From positions 31,650,950-31,714,949 of the forward strand of contig OX439131.1 of assembly GCA_949318235.1 (NCBI GenBank): DNA of 64,000 nucleotides. The letters are read 5' to 3'. How positions within the stretch are numbered: the stretch's first letter is position 1; each line of letters starts with the position of its first letter. Made by a program: the position numbers and the translations under genes. Of this stretch, positions 56,070 to 64,000 are shown in pieces. This stretch comes from Ecdyonurus torrentis. Its lineage: Eukaryota > Arthropoda > Insecta > Ephemeroptera > Heptageniidae. The notes below the pieces were generated by a model. It was not told the DNA's origin and searched no databases. It was given only the letters and a program-made list of their open reading frames with translations.

Positions 56070-56147
56070 ATTTATTAGTACATTTGATTATAACTTTCCT
56101 ATTTTTATAAGTTTGTATGAAATCAAAAATTTTATTGATGTTTTCTG

Positions 56148-56284
56148 TTAGGACTAGGTGTAAGAGTGGGCCAGACATCAAGTCAGGAATTAAACCTCAC
56201 CCTTTCATAAATTGTATTTTCTTATGATTTTATGATTTTTTTTTTCGAATAAAGACGATTATTTATTTATTTAATTTATTTATT
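56148..56284 (+). mobile_element. Retroelement 3' tail fragment, family B, longest copy
   Basis: TAGGTGTAAGAGTGGGCCAG, ACATCAAGTCAGG, CACCCTTTCATA, then AATAAAGACGATTATTTATT with a TTTA-repeat tail. The AATAAA followed by a simple tail is typical of a LINE 3' end. Confidence 0.45.
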
Positions 56285-56929
56285 ACAAAATGAGTTTTCA
56301 GAGTAATTATAAATATAGTATATATTTATTGGAAGTTTAATGAAAGTTTACAATTCTATACATCTATTTCAACATTTTATAGATTGCCAATTTAAAGTAT
56401 TATCATTTGTTATATGATAGAGAAATGTTGCAACTGCAGTGCGGAACTCTAATGGTGCGAATTTAATGCAATAAACATTATCAATGTCCTGTAGTACAAT
56501 CATGTGCATGAGGATGTGGATATTGAAAATATTGGAAATGATAATCGTACCGCAATAAAATACGCTGGTCATTATTTCTTTTTATCTAAAATTGCATAAC
56601 TATAAAATAATATTTTTCAATTTAGAAAAGTTATATGAATCATTGCCTAGATAAATTTATTATAAAAATGTATTTTTGTAGTATTGTACAATTTAAGTGG
56701 AATATTCTTTCAATTACATTAAATCAGGAGGCTTGTTTTGTACTGCATTCTCAAATTTTTTATGTAATACTTAAGGTATAAATTTCTATTGCGTTTTAAA
56801 TTTATTGCACCGTGCAAATATTGCTTGATCCGTATGAACGGAAATGCACATTAGTCTTCGTTTCTTTTTTCTTTTTTTGGTTGCACGTCATCGCTTCACT
56901 AAAATTATGTTTTGAATTTAATTACACAT

Positions 56930-57095
56930 CAGTCTTGGGGTCGATTATCTAATACTCGATAACTATAAGATAACTATATCGATAGTTCGTTATAGATATA
57001 GTATAGATTAGCACTTTTGCAAAAACTATCGTTACAGTTATAGATTAACAAAAATTGAAGACATTATCGTTGCATCTATAACGATATACTTTTGG

Positions 57096-57126
<31 letters not shown>

Positions 57127-57419
57127 CACACAAAAAAAGTAAGAAAAGTGCGCAGAAAATAAGAAAATATTACCAAAAAATTTTAAAAGTATATATATAA
57201 ATGAGGCGGTTTATCGTTGTAGTTATAGTACAGTCATGAAACAAGTATTTTAAAAATTTTATTTCAATAAAAAATTGCATTATGATTTATAGTTATCGTT
57301 ATCGTTATAGTATCGTTATCGTGGGTGAGATTTTCAAAAGTAACGATATCGTTATCGTTATATTGTGATACTAGAATATAGTATCGTTATATAAATTTTG
57401 GGTATCGAACCCAAGACTG
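56930..57419. mobile_element. hAT-like nonautonomous element, 490 bp, with 8-bp target duplication
   Basis: Ends CAGTCTTGGGGTCGAT and ATCGAACCCAAGACTG are inverted repeats. TTACACAT (56922-56929) and TTACAAAT (57420-57427) flank it, an 8-bp duplication with one change, typical of hAT transposons. The interior is packed with TAACGATA/TATCGTTA words in both orientations, possibly subterminal transposase-binding repeats, plus an A-tract at 57098-57126. No coding frame. Confidence 0.75.
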
Positions 57420-58838
57420 TTACAAATTCTATCATGTTTATTATTATTCTAAAGCAAGCTTCAAAAATTTGATAATTGTTTTGATAAAGTATTCCATTAA
57501 TTGTATATATTTACACAAATATTAGAAGAATGTGCCATGTATAACTAATCATGCATTCCAAAACGTATAAAATAATAAAAAATAAACTGCAAAAACATTT
57601 CCTCTCTCTCTAGATTGATGAGTAAATAATGAACAAAAGTGAGAAATTTTAAGATAGATATCTAAACATCTTTGCCAAATAAAAAATCAATACTTTATTC
57701 ATTCTTATTCAAGACAACAAATTCAAATAATTCTCACGCGAGTCTTATAAAGTGAGGATGCTCGAGGTGACTTAGAAAATACATTATTATTATATTAACG
57801 TACTACGTATGACATGTACTCTGCTATACACTTTTAAGTCAAAGCCGCCTCAGGGTATTAATATTTGTAAGTATATATTTACATATTTTATTACTCTTAT
57901 CTAGAATACTAAATTTAAAGTTGAAAGTAAAACAATAATATCTTTTTATCCATGTATTTAGTTAGCGTAAAAAAATAGAAAGTTTATATAAGTCATAAAT
58001 TTAGTTCGGAGCAATTGCTATAAATTACAACCTTGACCACTATATTTATGTATTATTGAAATATCATAATTAACGTTGCTTTAATTATAGCTTTGTACTG
58101 CTTATTGCATAATACACAACAGATACCACCATATATATTTTGTATAAATATTTCGCTTATATAATTTTTTTTTCTTCCTCGTATATTTATATTTTCTTAT
58201 CTCACATCTATTGTCAAAATTATAAGATCTCAATTAAAAACTTGATCTAGTTTCAATAATAAAAGAATTATTAAGTTGACATACTTATTTTTCGTACAAT
58301 ATGTCTGCTCTTTTTTTCAAATTTATTCATATGTACTGAACAATAATAACTCATGATTTATATACTGTATATTATTATATTTTTAAGTCTATCTATTGCA
58401 TTTACGCGTCGTTGAAAGGGATTATTGGCATATGATAATAATCACTATCATGTAAAAATTAATAATTGCAAGATAATTTATTTTTTAATGAAGAATAAAA
58501 TACAATAAAATCGCATATAGTTTCCATATAGGAGGTTTTTTTCCCCTCCTCCTCACCCTTAAAAGTTTTACACGTATAATGAAACTCTTCCGTCGTAGTT
58601 TGCAACTATCGCAAAATTTTGTTCAATCAGGGCTCAAAGTTTCAATCTAAGGCTTATGTGTTTCTAAACTCAGCTAATTTAAAATTTCGCAACAAACTTC
58701 TTTTCTCAGCTCTTTTTTTATGTATTTTTAATATAAAGCTAAAAGCGTTAAAAAAATCACGCAAGAGCTTTAATCGAAATTCATTACATTTTTGTTTTTA
58801 CAGTCACAGGTAAATTACAATTTAAAATACTACATATA

Positions 58839-58845
<7 letters not shown>

Positions 58846-58900
<55 letters not shown>

Positions 58901-58908
58901 CACACACG
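58846..58908. repeat. (AT)n with short (AC)n end
   Basis: AT repeat, one slip, then ACACACAC. Confidence 0.9.
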
Positions 58909-59214
58909 GTATATGAAACAAAACTAAGAGCAATTTTAGAAATAATATTTTTCATTTTTTCTCATATACCCTCAGGAATTATTACGCTCTGTGACAATTG
59001 ATTTGAAAAATGTATAAAATATGAAATGGAAAAATTGTAAAAAATAGAATGGTATAATTAAATTACTCCTCCTTCATATTATATATTTGATTGTTAAAGT
59101 ACCCATTAGCACTGCTCAGAAATACATTTCAATTTGTGTATATAGCAGGCTGAAAACCATTTGTATCTTTATATATACACTCGTTTAATTGAACCTTTTT
59201 TTAATGGATGGTGG

Positions 59215-59520
59215 ACGTAATGGAGCTTATCGGTTTAGCGCGCGGGGAGACGCGGGGAAAGCTAAGGGTCCCCTAATTTAACATTACGCTTTTGGTGAAA
59301 AACACCTTTTTGTTTGTTTGTTTGTTTTTTGCGATTTTTGAGAAAACTACTCCACCGATTTCGGAGAAATTTAAATGTACTTTTACATACTTTTACGTGC
59401 TTTAAGACATAGAAATTTTTAAGCATTTTTTTTAAACCGATAACCTCCATTATAAAGAAATCAAAGAAGTAACATTTTACTTCACTTTTTATCATGAAAT
59501 ACATGATACAATAGGTTTTG
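59215..59520. repeat. Possible dispersed-repeat fragment with GC-rich edge
   Basis: An abrupt GC-rich start (GCGCGCGGGGAGACGCGGGG), then GGTCCCCTAATTTAACATTA, a (GTTT)n run, and TTTTGAGAAAACTACTCCAC followed by CGATTTCGGAGAAATTT. That last phrase resembles text common in arthropod repeats. I cannot assign a class. Confidence 0.3.
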
Positions 59521-60278
59521 TTTATAGTTAAAAAAATTTTTTTTTTGAATGAAAATGAATATTTATTTACAATGTATTTGTTTTATGTATATATTGTATT
59601 TTTAATTTAACCCGCTGTTTATTTATTATTATTATTTTGTTTAGGTAATTAATTAGTTTGCTAACTAAAATGACACTTAAAAAAATTATATATCTAAACA
59701 TGGATCCCTATAGAAAGTGAAAATAAGACAAATATTCAGACATACTCAAAACATTAAAATAACCGCGAAACTCGCCAAAATAGCTCACATCCAAAAATTA
59801 AGTCAGTTCCAACAATACGTACAAGTAGTTTAAGTCTTTTTTAGTCTAAACTTTTATTAATGATTATTAGTTTTTAAATTAGATTGTCATCATCCTTTTA
59901 CAAATTGGTCAAGAACAGTAACTTTACACTAAGTTAAATGTATCTTTAAAATTGTTTTAATTATATATTTTTGCGGTTTATACAAGTTTTAGTTTAAAAA
60001 TACTCCCATACAGCACTATAAAAAGTTTTGAAAGCATCAAGCAGCTCATTTAAAGAATAGGAAAAGAAAGTGAAAGAAAAAAAAAAAAGTAAAAACTTTA
60101 ACTTTTTCAACTTTTGTTTCTGGTTGCAGTCCGAATTTTCTTTGGATATCGTTCTATTACATTGGAAAATTTACATCTTCCTAAATCTTTTTCAAAATCC
60201 ACTTTTACTATTTTATTTTTATAAGAAATAAATTTACATGTATAAAAACATTTTTGTTTTAAACAAAAGCACACTTAC

Positions 60279-60420
60279 CCATTGTATGTGATCTTGCGCG
60301 GCCAACTCTAAATATACCACGAGGAGAATTTTCATGGCTCCTTGATGTCATATTTTGATTCACTAAATTGTTTTTGTGACCTTCTTTGACACGATAATCG
60401 TGTCTTCCAGTTATACATTG
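60279..60420 (-). CDS. Probable first coding exon (exon 2) with start codon at 60351
   Basis: Minus-strand exon between a pyrimidine-rich acceptor (GTATTTTTCAAG, AG at 60422-60421) and a strong donor ATGG|GTAAGT (GT at 60278-60277). The frame is open for 47 codons plus one base. The first ATG in that frame is at 60351-60349, with A at -3, giving MTSRSHENSPRGIFRVGR and then ARSHTM. Upstream the frame stays open into exon 1 until a TAG but holds no ATG, so I take 60351 as the start. The leftover G pairs with CG opening the 15634 exon to make Ala. An out-of-frame ATG at 60418-60416 starts a 29-codon reading frame that overlaps the main start and could dampen translation. The peptide is basic and Ser/Arg-rich, with no transmembrane or signal sequence. 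Family unknown. Confidence 0.62.
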
Positions 60421-60605
60421 CTTGAAAAATACACAGAATAAAGAGACCAAAACAATGTCCCCTTTTTTTTATTAGATCAAATAAATGAAATATGAACTAA
60501 AAGTTTTGACACTTGCACAATATATAATGCGGCGGAGTGACACGAGGTAAGATGTACTCGGCACGCCGCCGCTACCTCTACTGTTCTAATACACGCTATA
60601 CTCAC
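60421..60605 (-). other. Inferred intron 1 (185 bp)
   Basis: Starts GTGAGT on the minus strand and ends TTTTTCAAG. The exon-1-proximal half is GC-rich and the acceptor-proximal half AT-rich with a T-rich tract, a normal small insect intron. Confidence 0.5.
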
Positions 60606-60720
60606 GAGTTTCAATGTGAGAGAGGCAAATAAGCCGACCCGGTGCTTTAGAATCGTGAGCAAGCGCCACAAGCGCGGCGCGGCACACTGCGGCTGTATCG
60701 ACCGACAAGAAACCTAAAGC
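60606..60720 (-). other. Probable noncoding first exon (5' UTR); 5' end approximate
   Basis: Minus-strand GC-rich sequence ending at 60606 in AAACTC|GTGAGT, a good donor, 185 bp before the exon 2 acceptor. No ATG occurs in the part assigned to the exon, so it is treated as 5' UTR. The transcription start is not defined by sequence; somewhere between about 60690 and 60760 is plausible. The upper limit given is only a guess. Confidence 0.5.
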
Positions 60721-60761
60721 GACGGCGCAAAAATTAAAGTAATCGTACCAGTTGCGGTGGA

Positions 60762-60769
60762 TGACGTCA
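60762..60769. promoter_or_regulatory. CRE palindrome TGACGTCA
   Basis: Exact 8-base CRE within the sequence GATGACGTCATT, at the upstream edge of the CpG-rich patch. It would place the gene under cAMP/CREB or ATF control if used. Confidence 0.5.
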
Positions 60770-61072
60770 TTTCTACAATTTTTATTTCAAGTTTCCAATT
60801 ATATTCAATTAATAAATTCTTTTGTGCCCATGGCAATCTCTTCGGCGTGTGCTGTCTCTTTTCAATTGAGATTTCCACAAACTTATTTTTCAAAATTGAG
60901 AACTCAAATTTTTTTCATATATGAATTGCCTGGATGCAACATAAGAATTAAATTTTATTTGTCTAACTCCACCTGCTACACAAAATCTAAAAAAAATATA
61001 TATATATCATAATAAATAAAATAAAAATTAAAAATCAAAGAATGATTTCATGACAATAAATTTCGCAAAGGA

Positions 61073-61103
<31 letters not shown>

Positions 61104-61757
61104 AGAAAACTCAATTTAATCAAAAACACAATCAAGACAATGCTAAGAAATAAAGCGCGAGATACTACTTGAGAAACTTAAACCACAAAATTATAATAAT
61201 TGCTTCTCTTTGAACATTAGATTTTCAACGTAAAAACTCCCTTTGAAATAATTTTATAGTACGTATAATAAATAAGTATAACATTTATCTAAATCTAATT
61301 TAGTTATTTTTTTTTGTTAGATTTTTATCATACTATTCAATACACTATCATTATGATTATTTTAAAGAGAGTGAATATACATAAAAAAACACAATATTAT
61401 AGTACTATATCTGTTAGTCACACGCAATGTCTACTGTGTGTTTAACATATAAAAATAATATGTAACTGATGTTTTTCCAAATGCATAGTACTTATAAACA
61501 CACTTAATGGAAGGTACAAAAAAGTAATTGCTGAATTAACGTTTTTTTTAATGTTTAAACGTCACGAGATAACCAATGACACGGAAGAGATTTAAAAATA
61601 AATAAAAATAAAACAATCTTAAAATAATTTTTTTTCTTCATTCATGTGATATAAATAAATAAACGTTATTTTGAAATCACTTTTATGTATTTTGTTGACG
61701 AGTTGACAATCTTAAATTGTTTAAAGAAATGCACTTTATACACTATCTTTATATATA

Positions 61758-62016
61758 GAGTGTATCCGCATGACGTCATACTAAATGCGCTTTAACGCCA
61801 TACTGGATCCATGAACAACATTGCTAAGCATAGGACAAACTTCGTTTATGGTTATTTTCTTTAGAATATCTTATTATTATTAATATTTTTCTTACAATGC
61901 TTTAAAAAAATATTGCACTGTAGAATTAAACTGGCAAAATGAGCCATTTTCCTATTCCAGCCCATGTTATTGAGTGATCTAACATGGCGTTGACTTTAAA
62001 ATGAATGCATACACCC
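61758..62016. mobile_element. Dispersed MITE-like repeat, copy 2
   Basis: Same family and orientation as 38447-38754, about 50 bp shorter in the centre. Flanked by TATATA on the left and TATATA on the right. It lies upstream of the inferred promoter. Confidence 0.65.
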
Positions 62017-63395
62017 TATATAATGTATTATTAAACAAGAATGTAATTTTATTATAGCTTAAACTAGGTATATTAAGTCTGTAATATGAAACATTATAAA
62101 TCAATGTCAATTCTACGTGATTTAATAAAATATCATTAATATTTTAATATTTTGCAATAGATTTAGTCAGTAATAAATTGTATTAAATTGTACTTATAAA
62201 GCCTTGACATAAAGAAATAGCATACAGTATTATCATATTTTTGCACCAAGCAACATACTAAAATATAATACAGTGTAGTTGGGTGGTGTGAAAAATGACC
62301 TTGATATTTATGCAAAACTGGTGCCCTATAGGCTTTAGAGGTTGGTACGTACAATTCTTTATTCCCATAGGACTTTTGCTCTATTCTTCGTTGATCAGAT
62401 TGCGAGCATGCTGCGTGCAGCAAACATCCCCTATATCAGTGCACGAGAATATATAAGATTAAATTTGATTTCAAATATATTGATTTTCTTAACTTTCATT
62501 AAAATATTTTCCTTTTTTGCACTTCGAGTAAAACTTCATGAACTATAATATTTAAGTTGATAAAATTGAAGAACCAAAACTGTCTGGTCATAATTTCTTT
62601 TGTATAAGTCCAAAACTAAAGGGCTTGGAACTTTTAAATAATAATCAAATTCTAAATTTAAACTTATAACAAAATTCATTTAATAGTATTTTCGATTTGT
62701 TTTGTAGTACTCACGTTATAGTTAAATATTTTCATCACTCAGAATTCTAAAATAGGTTTTGTTATTCACATTGAATACTCAAATACACGGAAGTTTTTTT
62801 TTTAGAGAAAGAGAAAGAGAGAGAGAGAGAGAGCACTAGTTTGGAAATAGTTCTCTCATCACGCACTATAGACAAACATAAATTTTAAAGCTCTAAATCA
62901 CGCGAGTTTTTCTTTCAAAATGTTTAAAAATAGCAAAGTATAATCAATAATTCAATAAATTTTAAATTTTGCATTTATACTACGTAAAGTTTGCAAATTT
63001 CAAAAATGTAAATTAGTCATCAATAATAATATAATCATATAAAAATACCTTATAACTATGGTAAACATTTGTTAAATTTTATGGAAATCAGCTTTTTAAT
63101 ATGGTTATACTGCCACAATTTATAAAATAACAGACTACATTAAACAGGAATTACATTAAAAATAATAATGCTCATTTCATATAAAATAATTAAAATTTTA
63201 CAATACAAAAAAATAAAAATTATTTATGACTGTGCTTGTGAATATTTTATAAAGTATGGATAGTAATAAAGTGTTATAAAAACAAAACAATAACTCCAAT
63301 AAATCCTTTTTATTATACATTAATAAATATATAACAAGTACAAAGTTAAAAATTTTAGAAGAGAAATCACGTAATAATGTAAAGTTTATAAATGT

Positions 63396-63427
<32 letters not shown>

Positions 63428-63930
63428 CACGATGCGTGCTCAAGTTAACTATAAATATTCAAGAATATGATTTACGTATTATGATTATTAAATAAAAATA
63501 ACAACACTTGCTAACAATTGTGTCCGTGACTTTTGTGCAAGCTTATAACCTAACACTCACGTCACCGCAACTGTTGTCTTACGTGCAGAATTATATTACT
63601 TGTTGTTATGATAATTATTCAACAATGGCATGAACTAGTAATATATTGTTCTTTAAACCATTACAAACAATGTTGTATCATTCCAATCCAACATTTCATT
63701 CGTCATATTTGGAATGTAAGTTCATGCTTATGCCAAAAATATTTGAAGTCCAATATGTCAACTGCAAAAACCATTGTTGAAAATAAACGATTCATTAACT
63801 AACAAATAATTAAGGAGGAAAAATAAACTCATTGTCCATATAAATAATAAATAAATATTCATCTTTATTAAAAAAAAATTAATTAGGTTGAGGCCAAATT
63901 GTCAACATATTTGAATATAAATTCTGGCTT

Positions 63931-64000
63931 GGGTTAGGTGTAAGAATCGAACAGACATTGTATTCCACATTTTATTTCAATTCTCTTGCCAATGCAGTTT
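63931..64000 (+). mobile_element. Possible start of a third family B fragment, cut by window edge
   Basis: GGGTTAGGTGTAAGAATCGA, then ACAGACATTG, resembles GGACTAGGTGTAAGAGTGGG at 56151. Too short and diverged to be sure. Confidence 0.25.

Larger units (their letters stand above)
57428..60278. other. AT-rich start of intron 2
   Basis: Contains the (AT)n at 58846 and the repeat fragment at 59215. Nothing else supported. Confidence 0.45.
60530..60775 (-). promoter_or_regulatory. CpG-rich promoter patch with a CRE
   Basis: A patch dense in CG dinucleotides (runs such as GCGGCGGCGTGCC and GCGCCGCGC), in sharp contrast to the surrounding DNA. At 60762-60769 lies the perfect palindrome TGACGTCA, the cAMP-response element recognised by CREB/ATF factors. 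It sits just upstream of the inferred first exon. No convincing TATA box is visible. The layout fits a TATA-less promoter firing to the left. Confidence 0.5.
60776..64000. other. Upstream intergenic stretch
   Basis: AT-rich; poly(T) at 61074-61098, MITE copy at 61758-62016, a short (GA)n at 62804-62833, poly(A) at 63396-63422. Overlapping frames at 62163-62548 lie in a slightly GC-richer patch but match nothing I know. Confidence 0.45.

Noticed and set aside
58579..58650. Short frame MKLFRRSLQLSQNFVQ resembling a mitochondrial targeting peptide
   Set aside because: Only 23 codons, no splice donor in phase and no poly(A) signal; chance is likely.
62163..62548. Overlapping frames on both strands in a GC-richer patch
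   Set aside because: No recognisable motif, splice site or promoter; possibly a decayed repeat.

Overview
The window looks like a piece of a repeat-rich, strongly A+T-biased arthropod nuclear genome. An insect is most likely and a hemipteran is possible, but nothing here fixes the species. The grounds are very low coding density, GT-AG introns of tens of kilobases, GC-rich exons standing out of AT-rich DNA, long (GA)n, (TC)n and (AT)n tracts, and many short inverted-repeat transposons with TTAA or 8-bp target duplications. There is no bacterial-style gene layout, no operon, and no rRNA, tRNA or CRISPR array that I could see.

Most of the window appears to be one minus-strand gene. A CpG-rich promoter patch with a perfect CRE (TGACGTCA) lies at about 60.5-60.8 kb. 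It is followed by a noncoding first exon ending at 60606, exon 2 (60279-60420) carrying the likely start codon, an exon at 15351-15634 and another at 425-620. All splice sites are GT-AG. The phases fit: one base left over from exon 2 plus two opening exon 3, then a phase-0 join. The inferred introns are 185 bp, about 44.6 kb and 14.7 kb, and the gene continues past the left edge. The protein start is Ser-, Gly- and Arg-rich and probably disordered. I could not assign a family.

Inside the 44.6-kb intron, on the opposite strand, lies an intronless 326-codon gene (21979-22959). It encodes a multi-pass membrane protein I do not recognise and has its own poly(A) signals just after the stop. A small reading frame at 2109-2270 encodes a single-pass peptide broken by one in-frame TGA. 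It may be a decayed or recoded micropeptide gene.

The rest is intronic or intergenic DNA full of mobile-element remains. These include a 1,238-bp nearly perfect hairpin with hAT-like ends (6774-8011), a 490-bp hAT-like element with clear 8-bp flanking repeats (56930-57419), and a foldback element carrying another foldback element (23949-24268). There are also two different TTAA elements sharing one TTAA (13505-14155), with a second copy of one at 28106-28440; a dispersed pair at 38447-38754 and 61758-62016; several retroelement 3' tails; and a GC-rich retroelement-like segment at 26592-26993. A 200-N assembly gap at 40755-40954 has the same ten bases at both edges.
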